Shown: positions 51,368-62,770, counted from the first letter of the stretch. The stretch is DNA of 64,000 nt from Neoceratodus forsteri (GCA_016271365.2 CM057459.1:493905501-493969500), one strand, 5' to 3'. The notes: generated by a model not told the origin, from the letters alone. Translations and numbers: made by a program.

Positions 51368-52190
51368 CTGCACTTGTGTACCCAACATTTTGTGGCAAGG
51401 AATAGGGATTTAAGGGGGGATCACTGCCAAGCCCATTGAAGTTCACAAACCCAGAGGCTTGGCAGTCTACGCCAATGAATATTTTTACCCCAAATTTTCA
51501 ACATAGCCAGTTCTTCATAGCAGCTCATGAATATGACAGCTGCCATTTTTCAAATCCTGGCCAAAATGTGTTCTTGTACCTGTGACACAGAATGATGTTT
51601 TGCCAGGGATTTGAAATTTTTCATCTACTGCATTCATTAGGCGGGGGTAATACGAAGGCTATGCTGAAAATTTGGTGTACACATATGGTAAAATGCCCAG
51701 GTTATGACTGAATGTTACACTATTTCAAAGTTCACTCATAACTTCACTAATTTTCAATATTTTCACTCCCACCTTTTGTATGCACTTTATGTATGCACTT
51801 TGTTTATGTTAAATATGTCAAATGGATGTTCAACTGAATGTTAAAACTGAAGTATTTTATGTATTTTATGTCTTTTGTGCAGGGCATGATTTGTAAACAG
51901 GGTACTGTCCCTAAACTATGTCTCCTGGATAAAAATAAAAATGTTATCTATCTATAGCCATTTCTCCACATCACCTCATAAATATGATAAGTGTCGTTTT
52001 CAAAATCCTGGTTGAGATGTATTTTCTCACTTCTGGTGTGAAATGGGATTTCAGCCAATATACTATAAATGGCATATGTCATGCCTATAAGGCAAATCCT
52101 AAAACAAGTATCTTCAAAATTTGGGGTCAGAATTGCAAAAAATAAATTGTTTAACAAGCAGCCAGCGTTTGGCATTGACAAAAGCTTGTT
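51368..52190 (+). repeat. Second locus of the 13.3-14.2 kb repeat family
   Basis: 51368-51485 repeats 49078-49190. From 51489 the blocks 'ccaaattttcaacat', 'atgacagctgccattttt' and 'gttcttgtacctgtgacac' follow the tandem units at 13330-14160. A second part (51957-52150) has a 'cacctcataaatatgataagt' block. A LINE-like tail (51780-51955, ending cctggataaaaataaaa) splits them. Both loci end with ggcattgacaaa-gcttgttt (14268 and 52170). Confidence 0.6.
51780..51955 (+). mobile_element. LINE 3' end inserted in the repeat
   Basis: 'ctaaactatgtctcctggat' followed by aaaaataaaaatg and a short (atct)n run looks like an L2-type 3' terminus. Confidence 0.45.
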
Positions 52191-53405
52191 TTGTTTGAAG
52201 GACTGCTTCTTCTTCTTGTACAGAGTGCACAATGGAATTCAACATGGTAAATTGACTATTCCGTCTAGTTCCACATCTAGTTTAAATAACTTTGGGAAAT
52301 TTGCATTTGCCCTTCTATCTTTTAGCTTCTTAACTATCTGCCTTTCTGTTGCCAAACTTTTGTCACTTCAGCACCTTCACCAACTTGCCGTCTCCCTCCA
52401 GTGGAGTGTTTCATCACCAAATTGAGACTGTGATCAGAACAGATTGCTCTAAACAACCCCCAAAACATTAAAGCCTTTAATCTTTGGTGCCCCATAGACC
52501 AAACCCCACATGGGCTACTGAGGTATCGTCATAATACATCAGGTGTTAGGGTTTTTCACTAACTGCAATATTATTTGTACCAGACTAGGCCCTATCTGAG
52601 CCATCACTGAAACTGTCCTTGTCATCTGAGTGTTTATCATTTGACCAAGCTCCACAGGAGCTAGATTATGTACCTTAAATGCAATGTAACTGACGTGAAA
52701 CCTTTGGAAAGAACGCTTGCTGTTCAAAGGTGTATCTCCGAAAATCAAATAAATAAATAAATCAGTAATTGTAGATGGAAATGCGGCAATCATGTTGCTG
52801 TCTGTCACATAAACAATTTCTCCAGCTGGTGGAAGACATGATTGTAGAGCTTGCAGTGATTCATGAATATTTACAGCAGTTTTGGAAACTTCCAGCCAGA
52901 GAACCCCTGGAACATCATGTCCTAGCTCAAAGGAGTTTGTAAGGTACTCGCAAAAAAAAAGTAAAATATGCCAGGAAACATATCACTGTCTCTAAATAGC
53001 CCCAGTTCTGAGCAAAAACAGATCCTGTGAACACAGCCAATAACATTGCATCCTATTTTTCGACTCAAGTCCCAAGATTTGCATTTGCCTACTCCATCGA
53101 ACATTACACTGAAACTTGATTTCTGCTAGTCTTTGAGAAAGCCACTTAGCCTGCAAATGTTATAATGGAGTTTCCCAACTTGTGTTTTAGGAAGGTAAGT
53201 GTTGCCCTAAAAGACATACAGAGATTCTAAAGCAATACACTAAGAGGATGTTTGCAAACAAGAGCATGACAACATTTATTTTCTCTGTCTCCCACGATAG
53301 TCAGAAATCCTTATTTTTTTAGCATTCCAGGTACTCATCAGAGGCTGTCTTAATGTCAAGCTAATACAGTGGCTCCAAAAATATGAAGTTTTAAATGCTG
53401 GAAAA
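52191..53405. other. Unassigned sequence
   Basis: No gene or known repeat was recognised. Short ORFs on both strands (52069-52425 +, 52539-52808 -) show no domain. Confidence 0.4.
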
Positions 53406-53411
53406 GGTGTG

Positions 53412-53550
53412 ATCCAGGAAAGAACTAAGCACAGGGTGGTTGTGATTTGCTCAAGGTTATATAGATTTTCATGATGCGGATGTGGAATTCGAACCCAGGT
53501 ATCCAGGTTTTATAGCACTAGCTAACCTCTAAACTATACTGCCTCTCCTC
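53412..53550 (-). mobile_element. MIR-like (CORE-SINE) relic
   Basis: The plus strand reads gatttgctcaaggttatata, then gtggaattcgaacccaggta and 'gctaacctctaaactatactgcctc'. This is the inverted order of MIR: tRNA-like head with B-box, then the core ending in the 'cttgggcaag'-type segment. The divergence is that of an ancient element. Confidence 0.65.
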
Positions 53551-53555
53551 ACTTT

Positions 53556-54019
53556 CATTTCCACACAAGGATTTCTCTAATGGTTTGCAAAACAGAGCAT
53601 TTTATTTTTGAATTCAATTTTGAATAAAAAACTCCTGTGGCAACTTGGTTTTGAGTGCATGCCAGCAGTCTAGGCGTCCAGTTGCCATAGTAACAATATC
53701 AGAAAAATCTTGAAAGTGCAGGATATGTTCCTAGTAATGCTGGCAATCTAACAGGGTACAATGGAGGGTTCTACGTGATAATGAATTTTACAGTTCGCAT
53801 TCGGTTTGGGTTCATATGCTTTGTGTTTTTTGGGGTTCAGTGTTCAGTTTGGATATGCAGAAATTCAGGAAGTGTGTGTTCTATTTGGTTTCAGTTCACT
53901 GATATACCCAGGCTCTAAGGGTGGAGAAGATTGAAGCTGCAAAGGATCCCTGGAGTGGAAGGGGAAGAGAAGCATATGGGAAGTAACAGTGCAGGACCCA
54001 CTGGGTACCAGAGAACATC
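53556..54019. other. Unassigned sequence
   Basis: Contains ggttcagtgttcagtttgg-type strings (53835-53853) similar to 48085-48230. No gene was recognised. Confidence 0.35.
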
Positions 54020-56135
54020 AGGCTGTGTGATTTAACACCAAGCTAGTCACGGAGAGGAAGCAACTGCAGACAAAAGTCCTCTACTTTAGAAGAACAGAGT
54101 TTGGCAGGATGCAAGGGATGCTACAAGACAGACTAGAAGGAGTAAAGGGCATAGTGGAAAAAAACTAGGAATTGATCAGAAACACAGTCTTGGAAGTCAT
54201 GAGTCTCTGGCTCAGGGTAGTAGGGAAAAACAGGAGGGCTAAGAAGCCACTGTGATTCACTAGGGAGATAGTACAGATTGTGAGTGAAAAAAGAAGGGCT
54301 TCAAAACATACAAAAACAGTGAGAAAGAAGGGAATAAAGCAGAATTCCAAAGTAAAATTAAGGAGGCCAGCAAGGTGGTGAGAAGGGTAAAGTCTGACAC
54401 TAAACTGAGAATAGTTGAAGAAATGAAGGGACAGCAAATGTTCTTTTTGGTATGTAAGGGAGACATGCAAAACAACGAAGAGAATTGTCAGACTAAGGAA
54501 GAGGGAAGAATGAACATACTGAAACAGTTCTCTGTTTAGTATTCACAGTAGAGGATACGGGACTGTTACCAGTCTGTGTCATCAAGGCAATGAGGGAAGA
54601 GAAGTGTTAACGAAGTTCAATTTCAATGGCAAGGGTGTTTAATGCCCTGAAGACAGATGAATATATAGGTCCATGCAAGATACATCCACAAGTATTAAAG
54701 AAGATGGATAGGTCCTGCCTGTGCCTCTGGGGAGCTCTTCAACACCTCACTGAAAATAAGGGAGGTACTGAGGGACTGATGGACAGTGAATGCGGTACTC
54801 CTACACAAGAGTAGGAGTAGGGACAAACTGGAAAATGAGAGCCCTCTCAGTCTCATGTCCATAGGTGGAACACTGATAGAAACCTTAAAAAAGAAGAAGC
54901 TAGTGGGTTTTCTGGATGCAAATGGGCTTCAGGATAACATACAGCATGGGCTTTCTGATTACGTGATGAAGGTGGTGGACAAGGGGAAGATGGCTGATAT
55001 ACTGTACCTCAGTTTCAGCAAAGCTTTTAAATCTGTCCCACATGGTTGGCTGGTTAAGGAGATGGGAGACCTGGGTTGGAAAATAAAATCAAGAAACAGG
55101 TAATAAACTGGCAAAGTAACAGAACCCAGAGAAAGATGTACTTAATGAGAATACTCCAGAGTAAGGAGGCCACCTGTAGGGTGCCATAGGGATCTGTTCT
55201 GGTACTGGTCCTCTTCAACATTTTTATTTGTGACATTGGAGTGGGGATCCAGGGGAAGATCTACCTATTTGTGAATGAGACAAAAATATGCAGAAAAGTA
55301 GTCAGTAGGGGTTAGAGAGAATGCACAGGGATCTTGAAAAACTTAAGGAGTATTTAAAAGTATGGCAGTTGAGGTTCATTGCCAAAAAGTGCAAAATCAT
55401 GCACCTAGGGCATAGGAACTCAGGAGCTGAGTACAAGAAGGAGGGAGGTACTGGCAGTCACTAAACAGGAAGGGGACTTGAAGTTATCATACCTGAGGAC
55501 CTTAGAGTGGCAGGGCAGTGTGACAAAGCAGTGGGTAGAGCTAGTGGGATGCTTGGGTGGATAGCGAGGGGTTTCTCCAGCAGGAGCAGGAAGGAGGTGG
55601 CGTTACCACTGTATCGCTCACTGGTGAGAACCCATCTGAATTACTGTTTCCAGTTTTGGAGACCACACCTCAGAAAGGACATAAACATGGCAGAGGCTGT
55701 CCAGAGGAAGCAACTAAAATGGTGCAGGGTTTGCATGAGATGCCCCATGAGGAGAGACTGCAGGATCTCAGCATGTACACCCTGGAAGAAAGGCGGGAGA
55801 GAGGTGACATGATTAGAGACCATCAAGTATCTCACGGGGTGAACAGGATGAGGGCGTCTTTTCAAATGAAAAAGAGCGCCAGGATCATGGGGCATGCAAT
55901 GAACTGAAGGAGGGGAAGTTCAAGAGAGATGGGAGGAAATATTTCTTCACAAAGGGTGGTAGATGCCTGAGAAAGACTGCCAGGTGTATATTAGAAAAGA
56001 GGCAGAGAGGTAGGAGGGTCACCAGAGACTGGACAGGGTCTGCAGAGGCAGACTAGGCAGGGAACATCTCGGCAGACTGGATGGGCCAAGAGGTATTTTT
56101 CTGCCAGCAAATTCTGTTTCTATGTTTCTGCTGGA
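54020..56135 (+). mobile_element. CR1-clade LINE (+), 5'-truncated, decayed
   Basis: It begins in the endonuclease C-terminus (K-V-L-Y-F-R-R-T-E-F at about 54088). It continues through the linker (K-K-P-L then stop, F-T-R-E-I-V at about 54245) and RT (54626-55330) to the 3' UTR, ending tttctatgtttctgctgg (56118). The RT S-F-S-K-A-F-K-S-V block is at about 55013. The catalytic box reads Y-L-F-V-N-E-T-K (about 55262), so both Asp residues are lost. Stops occur in every frame. Confidence 0.75.
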
Positions 56136-57180
56136 TAGTGAGAAAGAGGTAAGAAGTAGGAAAGAAGGTTTAGATATACTGGAGAAGTGGTAGTGTGTGG
56201 CAGTCAAAATTCAACACCAGAAAGTGCAAAGTAATGCACATGGAGTGAAAAATCAGAAAATAGAATAAAAAGGATGTGGGGGGTGGAGTTGCAGTGGAAT
56301 GTTCAACTAGGAAAGGAACCTGGGGCAATAATATCAGACAGTCTAAGGGCTACAGCACGGTGAAAGAGGGCAGTGGAGTGGTGAATAGGATGTTGGGCTG
56401 TGTAGGAAGAGGGATCAGCAGTAGGAGGTGTGGGGTGATTCTGCCACTGTACAGGTCACTGTGTTGGTGTGTCCTCGTCTAGAGTACTGTGCTCATAGAA
56501 ACATAGAATTTGATGGCAGATAAGGACCGCTTGGTCCACCTAGTCTGCCCATTTCCCTACCTAACAGATAAGCTGCAGATCCTAGTTAACCAACAGTCTA
56601 TTTCTTCCTACCCCCCGCTAGAATTGCCTTATGTCTGTCCCATGCATTCTTGAATTCCCCCACTGTTTTTGACTCTATGACCGCCTCAGGAAGGCTGTGC
56701 CATGCATCTACAACCCTCTCTTTGAAGAAATACTTCCTCACATTACCTCTGAGCCGTCCCCCCTCTATCTTCAAATTGTGCCCCCTTGTTCTTGCACATC
56801 TCTTTTTTTTGAAAGATGCTACCCTCTTGGTCTTTGTTGATTCTCTTGAGGTATTTGAAAGTTTCTATCATGCCCCCCTCTCCCTCCTTTCCTCAAGGCT
56901 ATACATCTTAAGCTCCTTTAGTCTTTCTTCATATGTCTTCTGGTGCAGACCCTGCACCATTTCGGTTGCCCTCCTCTGAACAGCCTCCACCCTGTCTATG
57001 TCTTTGTGGAGATGGGGTCTCCAGAACTGTACACAGTACTCCAGATGTGGTCTTACCAACTGTCTGTACAGATCCTGAACCTGCCCTTGAAAAAAGACTG
57101 ACTGGGTTGAGGCATTACAAAGGAGAGTAACCAAAATAATCCAAAGTCGGCAAGAAAGGACTTACATTGAGAAGTTTTCA
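56136..57180 (+). mobile_element. CR1 RT C-terminal fragment (+), split
   Basis: The RT C-terminal sequence 56136-56492 (K-C-K-V-M-H-M at about 56225; M-L-G-C-V-G-R-G-I-S-S at about 56390) stops at a minus-strand CR1. It resumes at about 57057 with E-A-L-Q-R-R-V-T-K-I-I-Q. The inserted piece is 56493-57056. Confidence 0.7.
56493..57056 (-). mobile_element. CR1 3' end (minus), nested
   Basis: On the minus strand it holds [18 protein letters not shown] (about 57060-57000), E-R-R-E-R-G-A near 56875 and the 3' UTR ending ctatgtttctatg at 56493. It is well conserved against the copy ending at 33058, so it is a fairly young, 5'-truncated insertion. Confidence 0.82.
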
Positions 57181-57185
57181 ACATG

Positions 57186-57600
57186 TGGCAGTGTCAGTGG
57201 CCCAGCAGGTAGCACACTCGTCTATGAGGCTGGGAGATCAGAAGGCTGTGGGTTCTATCCCCACACCAGGCATTTGGGTTAATATCCCAATACTGACACT
57301 GCAGTGCAGCATGGGGAAGGGGTGCTGCACTCCTGAGGTGCCGTCTTTCAGATGAGATGTTAAACTGAGGTCCCATCTGCCTGTTTTGGTGGTAGTTCAG
57401 GTGGATGCTAAAGATCCCATGGCACTTCTCGAAAAGAGTAGGAGAAGTTTCCCTGATGTCCTGGCCAAATTTCCCCCATTTACTTAAAATACCACCAACA
57501 GCTTAACCTGGTTCAAGGTTAGTTGGCATTCATCTGTATCCCCCTCCCTCGGGTCATGCCTGAAAATAGGCAAAATTTATCTAGTGCACTTAGAAGCACA
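57186..57600 (+). mobile_element. V-SINE-type tRNA-derived SINE
   Basis: The head has an A-box tggcccagcagg (57198-57209) and a B-box ggttctatccc (57251-57261). It is followed by the strongly conserved vertebrate V-SINE central segment (gtgccgtctttcagatgaga, 'gatcccatggcacttct', 'cctggccaaatttcccc'). The conserved segment is clear and only mildly diverged. The 3' end is approximate. Confidence 0.8.
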
Positions 57601-57609
57601 AAACCCTAT

Positions 57610-58120
57610 GTGGACATTGAGAGAATACAAGAACACTAGAAGATGGATAGCTTTGTTTAATTCGAACTCAGAAACCATCAAAGGAAGGAACCTAGGATGG
57701 GTATGAAATGGAACCAGATTCTGGTGAAAAACAAGATGCAGGGATCTGCAACTAAAGCTTGCAGCTCAGAAACCATCCTAGCAGAGATAATTACTACCTG
57801 ATCTCTTAACACAGACCTCGGGCACGTAGGTTGTTGCTTCAAATAAACTTCATGCACAATAGTACTGCTCTCAATAAGTTTATTTCTTTGTGTGTCCTAG
57901 ACTGTAAAAACACATCAAACAATGTATAAAGAAACTGGTATATAGCGGCAATGAAATTTACAAAAAGGAAAGAAACAACCCAGCACTTGGCCTCTTACAA
58001 TGAGGCTTTGGCAGGGATTAGTTGTTTTTAAGTCACATTGTCATTTAAATGCTTTTAGTTTTTTTGTCAACTACTATCATGGGAAAAAGATGCTAGGTTA
58101 CAATTATTTATCGAATATCA
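57610..58120. other. Unassigned sequence
   Basis: No gene or named repeat was recognised, though parts (57650-57830) look repeat-like. Confidence 0.35.
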
Positions 58121-58589
58121 TCATTGGTGTTTATTTATTTAAAAATTACTGGATTTACAGACCTTTGAGTCAGGGGCTCATTTACAAAGGCACCTCGATG
58201 GGACTATGACAAAGACAGTACAGTTAACAGGTCGTAAAAACAATAGCTCGGAGAGCAGACATTTATAACAATCATTCATTGGAGATACACTGGTAGCAGT
58301 GGTTATACAATACATAGTTTAGGCACACAGGCACCATGTCAGGAGAGACCAAAGCAGTTCAATAATATACAATAGCTAAAAGCAATAGACATCAGGAGTC
58401 ACAGGGAAGTCCAGAATGTTCTCATGAGGGCTACAAGTGGTCAGAAGTCCATGTCATGACAGTGGACAACTGTCCGGGGGGGAGATTATGTACATTTGCA
58501 GCTGTGAGAGTCAAGCAGATGGCCTCTGAGGGCAGCCTTGAAAGGACCTAGCTTAGCGGAGTCAGCTACGTACGCTATGATGGCAGACA

Positions 58590-59463
58590 GTGCCAAAAGC
58601 CTTGGAGAGGTCAATGAACACGGCCCCGATGGGGTTGCCGGCGTCAGGGGCAGAGTACAGGAAGTTAGAAAATTCGAGTAGGGCAGTACTGTTCTATGAC
58701 CAGCACAAAAGCCATGCTGCTCCAGGCACAGAATACCATGCTTGGACAGGTATTCTGTGAATTGGTTGGCTACTACTTTTTCCAGAGCCTTAGAGAGTGG
58801 GGAGAGGATGGAGATCGGCCGGTAGTTACCGGGAAGGGACCGATCCCCACTCTAAAGGATGGGTGTGATGATGGCAGTTTTCCAAGCATTGGGGAACTGA
58901 CACAGGCACAGAGAGTGGTTTAGTAGGTCAGTAAGGGGGACCAGAATAACATCAAGGACCAGGCGTAGGACCCTAGCATCCAAAAGGGTCAGTACTGGGG
59001 CTATTACTATTGACGGCTTTAAGGACATAGGGTCTGGCTTTGAGTGGGGAGATGGTGTGACGGTAGAATGGTGGGCGATGGAGGGTTGGCAGCTGTGAGG
59101 CTGGGACAGGGTCAAAGAAATTGTTGGGTAGAATGGAACTTAGGTCTGAGAAGGTGTTTTTTAGGCAGTCTGCAATGCCAAGGGGATTGGAACAGACAAT
59201 GCCATTAATGAAAAGTTGGGGGGTGAGCGGGACTTTCCATTTAGCTCTTTGACATTGTTCCAAAAGTTTCTAGCAGATCCCCATGAGGAGGTAAGGGTGG
59301 ACCGGTAATACTGAGTTTTAGCCTGCTGTATGGCCCAGGTGCACTTATTGCACTCAGCGTTATACACTTGCCTGTCAGCTGGCTTGCTGGATTCAATGGT
59401 GATGTGCCAGAAGTTGTCCCTCATTGTAAGTTTCAGGAGGAGGGAGGGGGTGACCCAAGGCAC
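58590..59463 (-). pseudogene. L2/Rex1-like RT N-terminal half (minus)
   Basis: Frames 59161-59463 and 58973-59263 give the linker and the approach to RT. Frame 58852-59115 contains L-N-H-S-L-C-L-C-Q-F-P-N-A-W-K-T-A-I-I-T-P-I-L, the RT block before N-Y-R-P. The sequence then reads N-Y-R-P-I-S-I-L-S-P-L-S-K (about 58835-58800), E-Q-H-G-F and V-F-I-D-L-S-K-A-F-G-T-V (about 58620-58580). It breaks off before the catalytic box. Two frame changes occur. Confidence 0.72.
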
Positions 59464-59699
59464 ATTTATTTTTTTGGTGATCGTTCTAGTGAAGGGGGCA
59501 AAGAGGTCACAGGCTTTACTAAAGGAGTGTGTACAGAAGGCAAGGTCCTCGTCTATGGATGGTGCATGTCTGATGGGGGACCAGTCTAGTTGGGCAAGGT
59601 ACAGTTTAAGGTTATGAAGGCAGCTAGGGAGGAGATGCCAGCGCTGGATGGTTCTCAGGGCTGGCTTACTGTTGGTAGAGGACCAGGAAAATAAGACTG

Positions 59700-60330
59700 G
59701 GGAGTGGTCACTTAGTGAATTTGGTAGGATGTTGATATCCAGTATTTTTTGGGGTGGTTGGTAATAATGACATCCAGGAGGGTGCTGGTACCGGTAGAGG
59801 GGTTGTGCCTAGTGGGGTGGGAGACTAGCTGGGTCATGTCGAGGGCGGCAAAAGAATATCTGGTTTGGGAAGCAGATTCTGAGAGTTAACTGATGTTAAG
59901 ATCTCCAGTAATTATCTGCCCTGCTTTGGGCGGTAGGCTTGAAAGGTAATCAGTAAGTTACTGGATAGCTGGGTCTTGCTTTCTAGGGGGAATATAGGCA
60001 ACAGTGAAGAAGAGCGGGGCCCTTAGCAGGACCTAGGGAGAGTTTTAGTGTAAAGGCGTGTGCCTCGCTATCAAGTTTGGGAGATGGCAGCGCATGTCCG
60101 AGAAGGGTGTCACGCATATAAACTGCACAACCACCCCCACGCTTGCCCATCCGGTCTTCCTTGAAGAAAGTATACCCTGGGAGGGAGACAAAGGAATCAG
60201 GGGTGGATTTGGATAACCAGGTTTTCACGAGGGCAATAATGTCTGGCTGGTGCTGAATAACCCAGCATTAGAACACCGCAGCCTTTTTGAGGAGGCTGCA
60301 AATATTTAAGGAGGTGATGCGGAGACCTTG
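59700..60330 (-). pseudogene. L2/Rex1-like endonuclease (minus)
   Basis: The start reads L-R-I-T-S-L-N-I-C-S-L (about 60325-60290). The catalytic Glu block reads V-K-T-W-L (about 60226), so Glu is Lys. G-Y-T-F-F-K-E-D-R-M-G-K-R-G-G-G-C-A-V-Y follows (59983-60228), a typical L2/Rex1 stretch. Downstream G-D-L-N-I-S and L-D-V-I-I-T-N remain in a shifted frame. Inactive. Confidence 0.72.
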
Positions 60331-60792
60331 AGCTGTGGTGAGTTTGTTTAGATTGGTGGGCATAGGGCTTGGGTAAGGATGAATGTTTCCAACAGTAAGA
60401 GGGTGATTAGTCAGATTAGGGGATAGTAGCGACTGAGGCACTGCACAGGGTGTCTGGACAGGGGGCCAGATGCAGACGTGCAGGGGGTGGATAAGGTACG
60501 GAGGGTGGGAATGGTGGAGAAAAGCAGAGTCCAGGGTGGGCGAAGGATGGAGGCAGCAGCAGAGGCAGTGGTAGAAGGGGGGTGTTGGGGTATGGGGGGT
60601 GTCAAGTGAGGAGGGAGTCGGGAAGAGGAGGCACAGATAAGTGGGGGGGTACTGTGTGTGGTGTGTGTGTGTGCCCTAGTTGTTGTGGGGCTGGTAAAAG
60701 GAGAACAAAGATGACCATAGGTAATACCAATGCACAAGGTGCATTGAACAATGATGAGGATATGAGTTGTGCCATGCTGGACTTGAGTGTGA

Positions 60793-60870
60793 CTGCCACT
60801 ATGGAGTAGTGGTAGGTCTCCGGACTTTGGCAGCAAAGGTACCAGGTTCAAATCCTGGTGATGGAGGGGC
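60793..60870 (+). repeat. tRNA-like sequence (SINE head or tRNA pseudogene)
   Basis: tggagtagtggtagg (A-box-like, 60802-60816) and ggttcaaatcc (B-box, 60845-60855) lie at tRNA spacing. The T-arm ccagg/cctgg pairs perfectly around a 7-base loop. The acceptor stem does not pair well, so it is not scored as a working tRNA gene. It lies inside the leader of the minus-strand LINE. Confidence 0.55.
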
Positions 60871-61429
60871 AGAAATGGGCCTGATGGAGGGGACCCAGGG
60901 GTGGGTGGAGGCCTGACTGGGGTGTTGTTTGTCGGCAGAACAGATGGTATGGTAGCCACTCCTAGTGGTCAGCAGGGGCTGGTGCAGGCCTGGGGAGTTG
61001 GGAGCAGCCAAGGCAGGAGGGAGGGATGCTTGAGCCAGGGTGATAGAGGGGAAGGTTAGCTAGAGGGAGATGTAGGAACTTGGGCAGTAAAGATGAGGTA
61101 TAAAGAGAGTGTCTATAGGGAGGTAGAGATCAGAGAGGGGAAAAGAGTGGCAGGTACAGGTAGAAAAAATATGAGGACAGATGTGCACCCTCTGGAGGGC
61201 ATTAAGTATAAGCTGCAAATGCAGAAGTGGGGACTAAGAAAAAGGACAGAAAGTCACATGACAGGGAAGGGTCTATAAATTAAAGGTTGGGCTTGGGTGG
61301 ATGGGCTAACACCCCCAACAAACAGCCTGGAAGGGAGGCAGTCTTTACCTCTTGAGCCGACGGAGATGTGTCCTGCTCCTGTGAGAGAGATGCTGTGTCT
61401 GGCGAGCGAGATTCATCTAAAGTTGATAA

Positions 61430-62268
61430 GGACAAAGGGTACACCACCAGTCAAATATAATTAAAGTGCAAGTGCTAACAGTGTAGTTAAAAATATATAC
61501 TGACAAGCCAGTGCCTTAAAGCAATAGCCAAAATGCTTGTCCACTGGTTTTATTTTAAACAAATCATTAAACAAAAGGAAGTAAAAAGATTTGTTTTTCT
61601 GCCTTTAACAAGTGGACTAAGTGTTCAACCATTTAGTACATCTCATTTATGTATAAAGCTTTAGATAGAAATAAGTTATTAAATAAAAAGCATGTAAAGT
61701 GCTTTAGTTATATACAACTCATGGATATTACATGTATGTTACATAACATTTCTAAAAATCCAAGTTGACATCTGTCTTATTGGGCACCACATATTAGAAC
61801 TGAATGCTAGAAATCTTTTTGAATTTTATATGTAGCAAAACATATAAATATTTTAAGGTAATCATTGCAGAAGATTGTATTGTCTGCATTCTTCTGATGG
61901 CTTTATGTTGATGCTAGTCTTTTTTTCTTTTATGGGCATTTCCATCACAAGCATTAAATTTTGAACCAGGTCATTGCTGAATAATATTCAATTAGGGTTT
62001 CAAATTAAAAGCACAGTATATTAATTATAAAGAATGACATACATTTTTTAGTACTTTCACCTCCTGATATTAAATCCAAAATTGAAAACTGAGATCTTTA
62101 AATAGTAACGATCAGTACGCCAGTGATAAACTGTTCAGCAAAGAAAAGAAAATAAATGTTTTATAAAAGCCTTTTTCCTTATATGCATATTATAATGAAC
62201 AGTAAACAATCACTAGTATGCAAATGTATTTCTTCAGTATACTGTACGTCTAATCCAAGAAAAACATT
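61430..62268. other. Unassigned AT-rich sequence
   Basis: No gene, RNA or repeat was recognised. Confidence 0.4.
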
Positions 62269-62281
62269 AAGAATGAGAATG

Positions 62282-62770
62282 CACAGCTGGCCTGGTGGCG
62301 CTGAGGGTAGAGGCACTGGACGTCACATCTCTCGCCACATCAGCAACCCGTGCATGGGCCGTTGGGGTTGGCAGGGGAGGGAGAGGATTGAGCATCTGGA
62401 TAACTGCTCTCCTCTCCTCTCCTCTCCCAGGGAGGGAGGGCTGGCATTCCCACTGAACGACTACTCCCAGGTGGAGGCCAATGGACTGTGCAGGTCAGAG
62501 GGGCCAGACATAGGGTGGGAGCTGCAGGACTTCTGTGGATGTGCGCGCACCTGTACGTGTGCACATCCTGCATGTGCACTCCAGCAAGGGAAGAAGAAAA
62601 TGAGGAAATACCGCGACGGCTGCAGGATGACAACTGACACTCCGCAGGCTCTGCACCCAGCGACCAGGCAGCAGTAAATCCTGGCGATATCGGGGTGACA
62701 GGGCTGGGGGAGTTGGTCAGAAGGGGAAAGCCAGGGGCAGACGGAGTACAAATACAATATAGAAAAAAAA
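62282..62770 (+). mobile_element. Full-length long SINE, copy 2
   Basis: A perfect 13-bp duplication aagaatgagaatg flanks it (62269-62281 and 62771-62783), and it ends in an A-run. The head (cctggtggcgctgagggtag), the gagaggattgagcatc core and the following ctctcctctcc run match the copy at 4139-4719. Beyond about 190 bp the two copies are less alike. ORF 62156-62677 crosses it by chance. Confidence 0.78.

Larger units (their letters stand above)
58125..61400 (-). mobile_element. L2/Rex1-like LINE (minus) with internal deletion
   Basis: On the minus strand there is a C/T-rich leader (61400-60330), endonuclease (about 60330-59700), a linker with helix-rich K-T-Q-Y-Y segments (59463-59161), RT N-terminal blocks (59115-58590), and a C-terminal tail and 3' UTR ending in taaataaataaac near 58125. 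The RT core carrying the catalytic Asp box is missing: after L-S-K-A-F-G-T-V-C-H-H (about 58610-58570) the text jumps to F-K-A-A-L-R-G-H-L-L, a C-terminal segment. Stops are common. It may be the coding source type for the L2-like tails elsewhere in the window. Confidence 0.7.

Noticed and set aside
48112..53921. A single 5.8-kb hAT element with cctgggtata/tatacccagg ends
   Set aside because: Only ten bases match, the flanking octamers do not duplicate, and many unrelated repeats lie between. Probably chance.
57191..57265. Functional tRNA gene
   Set aside because: The boxes belong to the head of a V-SINE, and the sequence runs straight into the SINE body.
60411..60959. 182-residue minus-strand ORF with Pro/Thr-rich translation
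   Set aside because: C/T-rich leader of the L2-like LINE, crossing a tRNA-like sequence. No motif of LINE ORF1 was seen, so it is not annotated as a gene.
62156..62677. 173-residue ORF
   Set aside because: Crosses a SINE and its flanks; no domain.
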